From Microcoleus sp. FACHB-831 (GTDB lineage: Bacteria > Cyanobacteriota > Cyanobacteriia > Cyanobacteriales > FACHB-T130), in contig NZ_JACJON010000028.1 of NCBI RefSeq assembly GCF_014695585.1, forward strand, positions 115,802 through 179,801: a stretch of 64,000 nt of DNA, in the 5' to 3' direction. Within the stretch, counting starts at the first letter, position 1, and each line of letters starts with the position of its first letter. This document shows, piece after piece, positions 9,001 through 18,578 of this stretch. The notes under the pieces were generated by a model. That model was not told where the DNA came from, did no database searches, and saw only the letters and a list, made by a program, of their open reading frames with translations. A program made the position numbers and the translations under genes.

Positions 9001-9189
9001 AGCTTTTCCTCTCCTTTTTGTCTTACTTTCAGCTTAGCGAATTATTTTTCCTTTAAATGTGAACTATTTTTACAATTTAATATCAAATAAAAGCATATAT
9101 TTTTAGTAATTTACACCTATTTCTATTACTAAGAATTGTTAACAAGTCTTTAAAAGAAGGCTAATAAGTGAGTCGTGCTTATGTTTACC

Positions 9190-9222
9190 AGCTCCCCGAC
9201 TTCTCCAAGAATTCGGGGAGCT
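9190..9222. repeat. Inverted repeat AGCTCCCCGA / TCGGGGAGCT
   Basis: Perfect 10-base arms at 9190-9199 and 9213-9222 surround a 13-base loop containing CTTCTCCAAGAAT. The sequence looks like the CCCCGACTTCTT-type hairpins scattered through cyanobacterial genomes. It lies between divergent genes, about 90 bases upstream of the DUF2808 start. Confidence 0.5.
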
Positions 9223-9314
9223 GTAAGGTCTGACATCTCACAATTGTGCATAAAATTGCTATAGCCAAAGCTACAAGTGGTTTACAACTAAATTAAAGAA
9301 ATTTGTATCAATCC

Positions 9315-9881
9315 ATGCGTGGCTCAACCATATTCGCAGCGACCCTAGCAGTAACCGCAGGTCTTTGGGGGGTATCTACCCCACCAACAAGGGCAATTCA
9401 GCTCGCAGATGGAACAGTCCACTTTGAGAAGGCTCCTGAATTAGTTGCAGCCACAACCACGTTTAACAGCGTTGATGTGTGGGGTGCGACGTACTTTTTT
9501 ACCATCGCTGTGCCTTTCAATGCAGGCGAACCGTTGCAACGAGTGACAATCGCGCAAATCGAAGGATTAGATAATATCCGATATAACCTGAAAGACAGCT
9601 ACGCCTTTGAGGGGAAGCGATCGCGTGAAGGGAAGAAAGTAAAACTAGGAGAAGTAAGCATAGATCGCGACAAGCGCACGGTTTCGGTCAACTTTGACCC
9701 GCCAGTGCCACCAGGTAAAACCGTTACGATCGCGCTTCGTCCCGTCCGCAACCCGTTTTCCAGTGGCGTGTATCTTTTTGGCGTCACGGCTTTTCCGGCT
9801 GGTGAGAAAGCCTACGGTTTATATTTGGGTGTCGGACGCATGCACTTCTACCGACGAGGGGGCTTTTTTGGTTTTTATTAA
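9315..9881 (+). CDS. DUF2808 domain exported protein
   Basis: The 188-residue protein has a Sec signal peptide (MRGSTIFAATLAVTAG... ending near TRAIQ) and then the DUF2808 domain. Family marks include the VYLFGVTAFPAGEKAYGLYLGVGR region near the C-terminus and the repeated beta-strand pattern before it. DUF2808 proteins are almost confined to cyanobacteria and are of unknown function. The track of the frame begins at a TTG at 9303, but the ATG at 9315 starts the signal peptide exactly. A hairpin terminator follows. Confidence 0.85.
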   Translation: MRGSTIFAATLAVTAGLWGVSTPPTRAIQLADGTVHFEKAPELVAATTTFNSVDVWGATYFFTIAVPFNAGEPLQRVTIAQIEGLDNIRYNLKDSYAFEGKRSREGKKVKLGEVSIDRDKRTVSVNFDPPVPPGKTVTIALRPVRNPFSSGVYLFGVTAFPAGEKAYGLYLGVGRMHFYRRGGFFGFY

Positions 9882-9891
9882 GTATGTAAAT

Positions 9892-9923
9892 AAAAAGCGC
9901 TCTCCAAGAAGGGGGCGCTTTTT
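9892..9923 (+). terminator. Rho-independent terminator after DUF2808 gene
   Basis: AAAAAGCGC (9892-9900) pairs with GCGCTTTTT (9915-9923), and the 3' arm supplies the T-run. It starts 11 bases after the DUF2808 stop codon. Confidence 0.8.
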
Positions 9924-10041
9924 GCTTTGGGTTATATATTTGCATGGCTAGGAAAGTACCGAAGAAATACGGAAAGGTTTTTAAGGAACAATTTGGTAAA
10001 AGTATTCATAATGATAGATATTTTAAAAATATAAATGTAAT

Positions 10042-13000
10042 ATGTCCAGATTGTTCGATGCTCCATCGCCAACCCAGGTATGTATGCTTCAAACTGAGCC
10101 ATGGATCGGTAGGATTTTTAACGAAATACAACAAGTGGTGCGATCGCTGGACGCTACTAGCTATGAATTAATTTACGTTAATTCAGCAGTCGAGAAGATC
10201 TATGGGCGGCAAGCCAGCGAATTTTACGATAACTCAGAGTTGTGGCTGCAAGCAATAGACCCTAGCGAGCGATCGCGCGTTTTGGAATCACTTGCAAGAG
10301 TACTCGAAGTTGGCACAGTTGAGACGGAGTACCATATTATTCGACCAGACGGCGAAACGCGCCTAGTTCGCGACAAGTTTTGGCTAATCGAAGACGAAAA
10401 TGGTAATGCTGTACGCATCGATGGGATTGTCACCGAGATTGCAGAAGTGGAGCAATGCGATCGCAGCAGCGAAATACGCAAACAAGCTGACCAGGAACAA
10501 CAAAAGTTTATTACCTTAGTTGAGAGCATATCCGACTTCATCGCTATTGCTAGCTTGGATGGTAAGGTTATTTACCTTAATAAAGCAGGAGAAAAGCTAG
10601 TCGGGATATCAGACAAAGAACAGGCTTTGCATACTAACTTATTGCAATATTTCTTTTTAGAAGACCGCGCCTGTGTTGAGGCGTATATCCTACCCATCGT
10701 TATGCAAGAGGGACAATGGGAAGGCGAAATGCGTTTTCAGCATTTTCAGACAGGGGCAGAAATTTTTATTAATTTGAATGTTTTTACTATCAAAGATAAA
10801 CAAACAGATAAGCCGTTGGCTATAGCTAGCATTGCTCGCGATATTACAGAACAAAAGCAGGCTGAAGAGGCATTGCGAATCAGCGAACAGCGATTAAGTC
10901 TGGCCTTGTGGGCGACGGATAATGGACTTTGGGATTGGAATTTAGTAACAAATGAAGTTTATTTTAGCCCTGGTTGGAAATGGATGCTGGGCTATGAAGT
11001 AGATGAGCTAGAATCACACGTCAGTACTTGGCAAAAGCTGATGCATCCTGACGATCTGCCTTATGCGATGGAGGCATTGAACAAGCATTTTGAAGATTCC
11101 AGCTTTCGCTATGCAATTGACCTGCGAATGCTGACAAAATCCGGCGAATGGAAATGGATTTTGGCTCAAGGTAAAGTAGTAGAGCGCGATCGCGATGGCA
11201 AGCCATTGCGGATGGCAGGTACGCATAAAGATATAGCCCATCGCAAAAGTGCAGAGGAAGAACTAGCGCAGACAAAAAAATTCTTATCTTCAGTGTTAGA
11301 AAATTTGCCAGTTGCGGTTGCCGCTAAAGAAGCCGAAGAATTGCGATTTGCTTTATGGAATTCAGCCGCAAAAGACTTATTTGGATTTAACCCAGAAGAA
11401 GTGTTGGGCAAAAACGACTATGATGTGTTTCCTAAAGACCAAGCTGACTTTTTCACAAGCAAAGATCGGCAAGTGCTGAACAGCGGAGAAGTCTTGGACA
11501 TCCCCGAAGAGTTTATTCAGCTAAAGCAAGGCGGGATAGCCATATTGCACACCAAGAAAACAGCTATTTTAGATGCAAATGGCAAACCCCAATATTTATT
11601 AGCCATTGCTGAAGACATCACCGAGCGCAAACAAGCAGAAGCAGCGCTGCGCCAAAGTCAATATCAACTGCAAGAAGCTCAAAGAATCGCCCACATAGGC
11701 AATTGGGAATTTGATGTAGCCACTGGGCAAATTACTTGGTCAGATGAACTATTCCGAATTTTTAATATTGAACCTGGGCAACCAGTACCCACTTATACAG
11801 AACATTTAAAACTATATTACGCAGAGGACAGCGAATTGTTACACCAAAAAGTAACAAGTGCTATAACTGAGGGAAAATCTTATGAAACTGACCTTCGCAT
11901 CATAGGGTCAGAGGGTTCGTTCAGATATATCAACGTTAGAGGGGAAGCGATTCGCAATGAACAAGAACAAGTCGTGCGAGTAATCGGCACAGTAATAGAT
12001 ATTACCGATCGAAAACGTGCCGAACAAGCGCTGCGAGATAAAGAGCAATTCTTACGCACTATCTATGATGGTGTAGAACAACTAATTTTTGTTGTTGATG
12101 TTCGGGAAAATAACGAATTTCGTTATGCTGGTTGGAACCCAGCAGCAGAGAAGACCATTGGCATCAGCACCGCCGATGGTTATGGCAAAACTCCCCAGCA
12201 GCTATTTGGTGGGGAGCTGGGTAGTTCCCTGCAACAGAAATACGCTAATTGCTTAGAGTCAGGTTCAACGATAACTTATGAGGAACGTATAAGCAGGAAT
12301 GAGATAGAAACTTGGTGGCTTATTACCCTCAACCCAATGCGGGATGAATCGGGAAAAATCTCTCGGCTTATTGGCACATCAACTAACATCACGCAGCGAA
12401 AACAAGCCGAAGCGACGCTTTCCGAGCGCGAACAATTCTTGCGTAGCATCTACGAAGGGGTAGACTTAGCCATCCAAGTTTTAGATGTCTTGGAGGGGGG
12501 AGAATTTCGTTATACAGCCTTCAACCCGGCAATGGAACGCAAGCTTCTGATTTCCCCTTCGCAGTTGCTGGGTAAAACTCTGGCAGAGGCACTCCCGCCT
12601 GAGCTAGCTCATCAAGTGAGGCAACATTGTGCCGATTGCGTTGAGGCAGGGATGACAATTTCTTTTGAGGATTGCCACATAGTCGATGGTAAAGACAGTT
12701 GGTGGCAAATGAGTATGACACCCCTGAAAAATGATGAGGCAGAGGTTTCTAAACTTGTGGCTACAGCTAGTAATATCACCGCACGCAAACAGGCACAGTT
12801 AGCATTAGAGCAATCAGAAGCACAATTACGAGAACTTGCTCAACAAGAAGCACTGCTGAATCGTTTGGCAACACAAATCCGTAATTCGCTTAATTTGGAC
12901 ACCATTCTGGAGACGACTGTACACGAGATTAAAAATCTATTTCAGATCGATCGCTGTCTGTTTAGCTGGTATAGACAAGCAGATTTGAGATTGTCAGAGG

Positions 13001-14283
13001 AGTCTGAAATTCAAAATTTCTACTGGGAAGTAGCGAAAGAAGCAAAGCATCCCGATCTGCCTTCACTGTTGGGTTGTTACCCACATGAACAAGTTGGAAA
13101 TCTGGCTAAGGAGCGCATTTTTAGGATGGGAGTACTCAGAGCAGATGATGTGACAACCGAACCCGATCCAGTGATGCGACAGTTTTTAATTAATGTAGGT
13201 TACAAATCTGCATTGATTATACCCATTAAGACTCTAAGCGGTGAGTTTGGTGTAGTTAGTTGTAGCCATTCTAGGGATTCGCGGTGCTGGAGTGATGCTG
13301 AAGTGCAACTGCTGCAAGCGGTATGCGATCAGTTGGCGATCGCTCTTAACCAAGCTGAACTCTACACCCAAAGCCAAGAATCTGCCTTGCAAGCGCAAGC
13401 AAAAAGTTTAGAATTGCAACAAACATTGCAGGAATTGCAACGCACTCAAACCCAACTCATTCAGACTGAAAAGATGTCCAGTCTGGGGCAAATGGTAGCT
13501 GGTGTCGCCCATGAAATCAACAATCCCGTTAACTTTATCTATGGCAACCTTCTTCATACCGCTGATTACACTTCTGACCTCTTAGGACTGATTCAGCTTT
13601 ATCAGGAAGCTTATCCCCAGCCAACTCTTGAGATTACAGATAAAATTGAAAGCATCGAACTAGATTTCTTAACAGAAGACTTGCCAAAAATGCTGCATTC
13701 TATGGAAGTAGGAGCAGAACGGATTCGGGAAATTGTTAAGTCTTTACGCACTTTCTCTCGCTTAGATGAAGCGGATATGAAGTCAGTCGATATCCATGAA
13801 AATATCGACAGTACGCTGATGATTTTGCTCCATCGCCTGAAAGCACAAGCAGCTCATCCATCCATCCCTGTCATCAAAGAATATAACAGCAATCTTCCAA
13901 TGGTTGAGTGTTACGCTGGTTCGCTGAATCAGGTATTTATGAACATCCTCTCAAATGCCATTGATGCTATAGACGATTTCAATGAAACCCGCTCATTTGA
14001 AGAAATTCAAGTTAATCCAGGTAAGATTTGGATAATAACCGAGATACTAGAATCTAATCGTGTTGCTATTAGAATAAAAGACAACGGGCCAGGAATTCCC
14101 GCTAATGTACTGCCAAGGCTGTTCGATCCCTTTTTTACCACCAAAACTGTTGGAAAAGGCACTGGATTGGGGTTGTCTATCAGCTATCAAATTGTAGTAG
14201 AACGTCATCGCGGAGATTTGCGCTGTATCTCTTCGCCTGGATGTGGCACAGAATTTGTTATCGAAATTCCCCTTCGCCAGTAA
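10042..14283 (+). CDS. Multi-PAS sensor histidine kinase (seven PAS, GAF, HisKA, HATPase)
   Basis: This 1413-residue kinase has no obvious transmembrane segment and should be a soluble sensor. PAS modules occupy roughly residues 15-135, 150-275, 279-396, 413-530, 541-658, 668-786 and 796-916; most end in the PAC signature D-I-T-x-R/Q-K-Q-A-E. A GAF domain follows (about 935-1105), then a coiled coil and the HisKA dimerisation helix with phospho-acceptor His in VAHEINNPVNFI (about residue 1157). The ATPase domain shows an N-box (NILSNAIDAI), G1 (DNGPGIP) and G2 (GTGLGLSI). No receiver domain or adjacent response regulator is present, so the partner is encoded elsewhere. Several PAS units are closely similar and probably arose by internal duplication. 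Confidence 0.93.
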   Translation: MSRLFDAPSPTQVCMLQTEPWIGRIFNEIQQVVRSLDATSYELIYVNSAVEKIYGRQASEFYDNSELWLQAIDPSERSRVLESLARVLEVGTVETEYHIIRPDGETRLVRDKFWLIEDENGNAVRIDGIVTEIAEVEQCDRSSEIRKQADQEQQKFITLVESISDFIAIASLDGKVIYLNKAGEKLVGISDKEQALHTNLLQYFFLEDRACVEAYILPIVMQEGQWEGEMRFQHFQTGAEIFINLNVFTIKDKQTDKPLAIASIARDITEQKQAEEALRISEQRLSLALWATDNGLWDWNLVTNEVYFSPGWKWMLGYEVDELESHVSTWQKLMHPDDLPYAMEALNKHFEDSSFRYAIDLRMLTKSGEWKWILAQGKVVERDRDGKPLRMAGTHKDIAHRKSAEEELAQTKKFLSSVLENLPVAVAAKEAEELRFALWNSAAKDLFGFNPEEVLGKNDYDVFPKDQADFFTSKDRQVLNSGEVLDIPEEFIQLKQGGIAILHTKKTAILDANGKPQYLLAIAEDITERKQAEAALRQSQYQLQEAQRIAHIGNWEFDVATGQITWSDELFRIFNIEPGQPVPTYTEHLKLYYAEDSELLHQKVTSAITEGKSYETDLRIIGSEGSFRYINVRGEAIRNEQEQVVRVIGTVIDITDRKRAEQALRDKEQFLRTIYDGVEQLIFVVDVRENNEFRYAGWNPAAEKTIGISTADGYGKTPQQLFGGELGSSLQQKYANCLESGSTITYEERISRNEIETWWLITLNPMRDESGKISRLIGTSTNITQRKQAEATLSEREQFLRSIYEGVDLAIQVLDVLEGGEFRYTAFNPAMERKLLISPSQLLGKTLAEALPPELAHQVRQHCADCVEAGMTISFEDCHIVDGKDSWWQMSMTPLKNDEAEVSKLVATASNITARKQAQLALEQSEAQLRELAQQEALLNRLATQIRNSLNLDTILETTVHEIKNLFQIDRCLFSWYRQADLRLSEESEIQNFYWEVAKEAKHPDLPSLLGCYPHEQVGNLAKERIFRMGVLRADDVTTEPDPVMRQFLINVGYKSALIIPIKTLSGEFGVVSCSHSRDSRCWSDAEVQLLQAVCDQLAIALNQAELYTQSQESALQAQAKSLELQQTLQELQRTQTQLIQTEKMSSLGQMVAGVAHEINNPVNFIYGNLLHTADYTSDLLGLIQLYQEAYPQPTLEITDKIESIELDFLTEDLPKMLHSMEVGAERIREIVKSLRTFSRLDEADMKSVDIHENIDSTLMILLHRLKAQAAHPSIPVIKEYNSNLPMVECYAGSLNQVFMNILSNAIDAIDDFNETRSFEEIQVNPGKIWIITEILESNRVAIRIKDNGPGIPANVLPRLFDPFFTTKTVGKGTGLGLSISYQIVVERHRGDLRCISSPGCGTEFVIEIPLRQ

Positions 14284-14410
14284 CCTTTTATTTAGGACTT
14301 TTACCACAATTAATCTGTTTGTGGCTGGCGGGACAATCTATCTAAAGTTTTAATATCGCGACGCTATGCGAAAATTAAAAGATTAATAACAGAAATTGAC
14401 TGCTGGTTAA

Positions 14411-15904
14411 ATGTCAAACATTGTTCTATCTTCCACTGTAGCAACCCAAAAACGCGCCTACGCACTCGATGCGCTGCGCGGATTCGCCGTTCTAGCAATG
14501 GTATTATCGGGCACTATAAAGTTTGGTATATTGCCAGCTTGGATGTATCATGCCCAAAATCCACCACCAAACCATACTTATAATCCTAATTTGCCCGGAT
14601 TAACCTGGGTCGATATTGTATTTCCCTTATTCTTATTTTCGATGGGTGCAGCCATACCGCTAGCATTATCTCGCCGTCTTGAAAAAGGTTTTTCTAAAAT
14701 ACAAATTCTTTTATCTATCTTAAAAAGAGGCTTCTTTTTGGGAGCATTTGCTATATTTATTCAGCACTTCCGACCGCATGTGATAAGCGCCGAGGCAAAT
14801 AATCAAAAATGGTGGTTGGCTTTATTGGGGTTCGTCTTACTATTTTTAATGTTTGTACGCTTGCCAAATTTCTGGCTACCCTGGAAGCGCCGAATAATTA
14901 CTATTAGCGCCTGGTTAACAGCGATTATTGTTTTATCTACGATCCAATATCCTAACGGAAATGGATTTTCATTTTCTAGAAGCGATATTATACTAATTGT
15001 CCTTACTAACATGGCCGTTTTTGGCTCGTTACTTTGGTTGCTTACCAAATCTAACTTGCTGTTAAGACTTGGATGCATGGGGTTATTACTTGCCTTGCGG
15101 TTGTCGGCTAGCACAGATGGTTGGATTGCACAGATTTGGAAATCCTCACCATCTTTAGGGTTTTTCAAACTAAACTGGATTTTTCAATTCGGATATTTAT
15201 CATATTTGTTATTAATCATTCCTGGAACTATTGCAGGCGATTTGATACTAAGCTGGCTGCAAAGCTCAATTGTTGCTGTTAAAGTAGAAGCAGGTTTGGA
15301 AGAGACTTCTATTATAAAAGCGCCCATACAATGGACGATACAGCGTTATTATTGCATTATCGCATTGATGTTTAGTATCTGTATTATACTGCTGATGGGA
15401 TTGCAAGGTAGATGGGTGTGGCAAACTACCTTAATAAGTGCTGTAATTTGTTCAGCAGGTTGGTTTTTGTTTGCAAAACCTGTTACTGAAACAGATAAGT
15501 TACTTAGTAAGTTTTATAGGTGGGGCGTTTACTGGCTGGCGCTTGGTTTGCTGTTTGAGCCTTATGAGAAGGGGATTAAAAAAGATCCAGCCACATTGAG
15601 TTACTATTTTGTGTGTAGTGGAATTGCTCTTTTTTTATTAATTGTATTTACGATCGCTATAGAAATTCTAAAAAAGCAAAAATGGCTGCAATTATTAATT
15701 GATAACGGCCAAAATCCGATGATTGCTTACGTTGGATTTGCTAATTTAATTTGGCCGATTTTGGCGCTAACCCAACTGGAAACGAGAATTATAGAGAGTA
15801 CAACAACCCCATTTACTGGATTTTTAAAAGGAGTTGCTTATACTTTGGTTGTGGCGTGCGTTGTGAGTGTATGTACTAGACTGAAGCTATTTTGGAGAAC
15901 ATAG
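14411..15904 (+). CDS. DUF5009/heparan-glucosaminide acetyltransferase-like membrane protein (first copy)
   Basis: The 497-residue protein has about eleven hydrophobic helices. The start ALDALRGFAVLAMVLSGT and the second segment WVDIVFPLFLFSMGAAIPLAL are the conserved N-terminal motifs of the polytopic acyltransferase family that includes human HGSNAT and bacterial DUF5009 proteins. Members are thought to pass an acyl group across the membrane to sugars. A late segment INGQNPMIAYVG-like (DNGQNPMIAY) also fits. A second, shorter relative lies at 19003-20118. It directly follows the multi-PAS kinase on the same strand with 127 bases between, but no functional link is evident. Confidence 0.8.
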   Translation: MSNIVLSSTVATQKRAYALDALRGFAVLAMVLSGTIKFGILPAWMYHAQNPPPNHTYNPNLPGLTWVDIVFPLFLFSMGAAIPLALSRRLEKGFSKIQILLSILKRGFFLGAFAIFIQHFRPHVISAEANNQKWWLALLGFVLLFLMFVRLPNFWLPWKRRIITISAWLTAIIVLSTIQYPNGNGFSFSRSDIILIVLTNMAVFGSLLWLLTKSNLLLRLGCMGLLLALRLSASTDGWIAQIWKSSPSLGFFKLNWIFQFGYLSYLLLIIPGTIAGDLILSWLQSSIVAVKVEAGLEETSIIKAPIQWTIQRYYCIIALMFSICIILLMGLQGRWVWQTTLISAVICSAGWFLFAKPVTETDKLLSKFYRWGVYWLALGLLFEPYEKGIKKDPATLSYYFVCSGIALFLLIVFTIAIEILKKQKWLQLLIDNGQNPMIAYVGFANLIWPILALTQLETRIIESTTTPFTGFLKGVAYTLVVACVVSVCTRLKLFWRT

Positions 15905-15920
15905 CTAAGGAGGGTACGCC

Positions 15921-16190
15921 TTACTCTTCTGGTAGAGTTGTATGCGATCGCTCTTCTTCTCCACTCGCCGACGCTGTTACAGACTCTATATACTGACTAT
16001 CCAGTAAGAATGCACCTCTAGCAAAGCGCACCCCCCAATATCCACCCGGACGCCTGTCTAAAACTACCCCCTCTTCACCAACGCGAATCACATCCGGCGG
16101 ACGCAGCATTGGCATCGATTCTGCTGTTTTAACATAAGGCGGCAATGCCACCACTCGGACTTTTTCACCAATTACAAATTCTTTAGACAT
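15921..16190 (-). CDS. sipA: SipA, NblS-interacting regulator (DUF3148)
   Basis: The 89-residue protein matches the DUF3148/SipA family across its core: GEKVRVVALPPYVKTAESMP, then the acidic-basic stretch EEGVVLDRRPGGYWGVRFARG and SQYIES. SipA is a small beta-rich protein that binds the ATPase domain of the histidine kinase NblS and modulates its signalling in high light and nutrient stress. The kinase is not in this window. The C-terminal tail (after about residue 72) is polar and variable. The gene converges on the acyltransferase-like gene with 16 bases between stops. Confidence 0.85.
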   Translation of the reverse strand: MSKEFVIGEKVRVVALPPYVKTAESMPMLRPPDVIRVGEEGVVLDRRPGGYWGVRFARGAFLLDSQYIESVTASASGEEERSHTTLPEE

Positions 16191-16213
16191 AAGTTCGCGG
16201 CTATTTGCTTAAC

Positions 16214-16230
16214 GGTGGGCAATGCCCACC
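16214..16230. repeat. GGTGGGC-AAT-GCCCACC palindrome
   Basis: A copy of the dispersed palindrome (arms 16214-16220 and 16224-16230). It lies between sipA and cbiX together with the degenerate heptamer run AATCCAAAATCCAAAAT at about 16240-16270. Confidence 0.65.
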
Positions 16231-16272
16231 TACAGCTTCAATCCAAAATCCAAAATCGCAAATCCAAAATGG

Positions 16273-17346
16273 CTAGGGTGCTTGCCAAATCTTCTGATGA
16301 TATTGCTCTAAATTGGCATAAGGGTCAATAGCTGCGTGGGAATGATCGTGGCTGTGGTTATTAGCATCACCATGAGAATGCCCATGATGACTATCGTGGC
16401 TATGTCCATGTCCATGATGGCTACTATCGTGGCTGTGAGTATGACCGTTACCAGTTCCTACAGCTGCAAGACGGAATTTGCACATTTCACAGTTCATCTG
16501 CACTTGTCCTAACTGTGTCTCAATTTCCCTCTCGCGCGTTATGGCAAAAAGCTGCGGGTCAAGTCCCATTTCTGGCAGACAAGTCATCGCAATATCCGGG
16601 TATTGCTCTTGCTGTTGCGCGGTGCTATCGAAAATCTTTTTAACCAGCAACCCTGTAAACAGAAAATACGGCAAAACGATAATGCGTTTGGGTTTATAGA
16701 GTCTTGCGCGATTGAAACCTTCTTCTAGTCTAGGATGAGTAATGCCAATGAAGCAAGTTTCAACTGTTAGATAACCGCTGCCTTCCCAGAGAATCCGAGC
16801 GAGTTTGTAGACATCGCCGTTAGCATCAGGATCGCTAGAACCTCTACCTACAAATAGCAGGACAGTATCCTCACGCGATATTGCTTTGGGATTATGTTGG
16901 ATCTCGTCTAATTGTGTCAGACGCGATCGCCACAAATCTAAAATCCCAGGTGTAATGCCAAAATGACGCCCATAGTGAAACTTCAAATGGGGATGTCTTG
17001 CCTTTGCTTTGTCTAATTCATTAGTAATGTCAAACTTATTATGCCGCGCCGCAAATAACAGCACTGGCAGAGCAGAAATTTCAGTGTATCCCTGCTCTAC
17101 ACACCGATCTACTCCCTCTTGAATTGTAGGGCCAGTAAGTTCCAGAAAACACGGCACGACTGGGCGCGATGCATCTAAAGCTTGATAGGCGGCGGCAAAA
17201 TCCATAAAACACTGCCTACCATCCTCATCTCTAGTGCCATGCCCGATCATTAATAAAGGACGTTGTAGCGGTAGAGGCGGCAATTGAACAGAAGGGGCAG
17301 ATGGAGTCGAGAGTTCAGTCAAATGGGTTGAATCAACAGTATGCAT
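16273..17346 (-). CDS. cbiX: Sirohydrochlorin cobaltochelatase with His-rich tail
   Basis: The 357-residue protein inserts cobalt into sirohydrochlorin, the committed metal step of anaerobic B12 synthesis. Two CbiX-like halves are visible: the first starts with [15 protein letters not shown] (about residue 30, with the metal-binding His) and continues to [15 protein letters not shown]; the second starts with [16 protein letters not shown] (near 158). After a C-x2-C pair (NCEMCKF) comes a tail rich in His (about 300-335, many HSHDH/HGHSH units) that probably binds or stores cobalt. The frame extends to TTG at 17370; ATG at 17346 is preferred because AAGGA stands 9 bases before it. A cobalamin riboswitch lies directly upstream, so synthesis should fall when B12 is plentiful. 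Confidence 0.93.
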   Translation of the reverse strand: MHTVDSTHLTELSTPSAPSVQLPPLPLQRPLLMIGHGTRDEDGRQCFMDFAAAYQALDASRPVVPCFLELTGPTIQEGVDRCVEQGYTEISALPVLLFAARHNKFDITNELDKAKARHPHLKFHYGRHFGITPGILDLWRSRLTQLDEIQHNPKAISREDTVLLFVGRGSSDPDANGDVYKLARILWEGSGYLTVETCFIGITHPRLEEGFNRARLYKPKRIIVLPYFLFTGLLVKKIFDSTAQQQEQYPDIAMTCLPEMGLDPQLFAITREREIETQLGQVQMNCEMCKFRLAAVGTGNGHTHSHDSSHHGHGHSHDSHHGHSHGDANNHSHDHSHAAIDPYANLEQYHQKIWQAP

Positions 17347-17403
17347 CGACAAAGTTCCTTTTCCGTGCAAGGCGGAAAATTACAGCGGACGGTTAACAGG
17401 TAG

Positions 17404-17532
17404 GCATTCTGGCTTACGATCGCATCGTTTACAGCTGCCGCACAGCCACGGACTTTCACCGTGTTTCCCTGCCCTGTTACCGTTTGGGTGTGCCTTGCTA
17501 TCTTAGCCGATCGGGTTCCCATACCAGAATGC
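17404..17532 (-). promoter_or_regulatory. Cobalamin riboswitch upstream of cbiX
   Basis: Read on the minus strand, the element opens with GCATTCTGG (17532-17524) and closes with CCAGAATGC (17412-17404), giving a 9-base P1 stem. In between are the conserved core elements GGTGAAAGTCCGTGGC, GCGGCAGCTGTAA (B12-box-like) and AGCCAGAATGCC near the 3' end. The core length of about 130 bases is at the short end for this class. It ends 58 bases before the cbiX start codon, where it can control translation or early termination. A frame called open across it is not a gene. Confidence 0.9.
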
Positions 17533-17833
17533 GGGGGGAGGGGGTTAATATCGATTTTGGATTTTTGATTTTGAATTTTTGATTAAAGGCGAGATATTTT
17601 CAGCTTTTTGTGAAACTTACAGACGGCGGTTATTGAACCACGTCAGCGCGTTAGGGGTTAGCCGTTAGACACACCAGTGAAGGGACAGGGTTCGGGTTAA
17701 AAGTACTTCCTTCAAAAGAGAGTTGCTAGACTGCGATCGCCTTAATTTTATCTAACGTCGAAGTGCCTAATTAAATTTTCAGGCATACTGTGTTGTTTGA
17801 ATGCGATCGCGCAACTTTTTTCTCTATCCACCA
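17533..17833. other. Intergenic region with degenerate GATTTTG heptamers
   Basis: No gene seen. GATTTTGGATTTTTGATTTTG near 17550-17585 is a decayed relative of the perfect heptamer run at 24049-24090. Two HIP1 octamers are present. The region separates cbiX (promoter side) from the end of the deaminase gene. Confidence 0.45.
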
Positions 17834-18259
17834 CTATTTAAATAATTGCAGCGATTCTTCTTTTAAAAGACCTTTGGTAATTTTTATCTTCTTAAATCCC
17901 TTGTCTATAATTTCTTCGCTTGCTATGTCGATTTGTGATACCCCAGCTTCAATCAACTCTTTAATTGAAGCACCAATTATAATCTCAGATATTCCCGCCC
18001 AAATACATACTGCGGTACACATTGGACACGGCTCACAACTTGCGTACAATGTATAACCTTCTAAGGACGGGTTTTTAAGTTTTTTTGTTAAACTACGAAT
18101 AACATTAACTTCTGCGTGGGCGGTTGGATCGCTGTCTGTCTTGACTGTGTTGTGTGCTTGGGCAACTATTTTATTATCTTTGACAATAACTGCACCGTAA
18201 GGAGCATCTCCAAGCTTGGCTTCTGCGATCGCTACTTTCATAAAATCTTCTGGTTGCAT
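17834..18259 (-). CDS. Nucleoside/nucleobase deaminase, guanine-deaminase-like
   Basis: The 141-residue protein has the zinc-dependent cytidine deaminase fold. The zinc ligands and proton shuttle are H48 and E50 in HAE, and C78/C81 in EPCPMC. The wording ASCEPCPMCTAVCIWAG and the swapped C-terminal region resemble Bacillus-type guanine deaminase (GuaD) more than TadA, which usually has a longer basic tail, but substrate cannot be fixed by eye. The start ATG has a strong AGGAGAGG site. A TadA gene would be expected elsewhere in the genome. Confidence 0.82.
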   Translation of the reverse strand: MQPEDFMKVAIAEAKLGDAPYGAVIVKDNKIVAQAHNTVKTDSDPTAHAEVNVIRSLTKKLKNPSLEGYTLYASCEPCPMCTAVCIWAGISEIIIGASIKELIEAGVSQIDIASEEIIDKGFKKIKITKGLLKEESLQLFK

Positions 18260-18578
18260 ATTCCTCTCCTAGTTCCTAAGTATTTACTCTTTTACAAAGC
18301 AATTTTTTTTAATAAAGGGGTTTTTAGGACTAATAGTCATTTAACTAGAATATAGTCAATACAACATAATGTATAAAATCGGCTTTTAGATCGACGCCCT
18401 ACCGGGGATAGGCAAAAGAATTTACCCCGCTCATTTATAAGAATAATTCACAGTGACGCCAATCACTCCAATGTAGGGAATTCGTCACAATTTTATGCAG
18501 ACTTTAATCACTGTACCTTACCGCTTGCGATCGCACGAACTGTAAGAGAAGCCATTCATACTTACATTGTCGAGTTGA
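18260..18578. other. Intergenic region, nothing recognised
   Basis: This 319-base AT-rich stretch between divergent genes presumably holds promoters for the deaminase and for the small protein at 18579. No hairpin, RNA gene or convincing open frame was seen. Confidence 0.4.

Noticed and set aside
9944..10171. 75-codon frame with a CxxC pair overlapping the start of the PAS kinase
   Set aside because: It runs into the well-supported kinase gene in another frame and has no recognisable homology; the CPDC pair alone is weak evidence.
17319..17522. 67-codon minus-strand frame upstream of cbiX
   Set aside because: It lies across the cobalamin riboswitch and the peptide reads the conserved RNA core; overlap with a structured RNA explains it.
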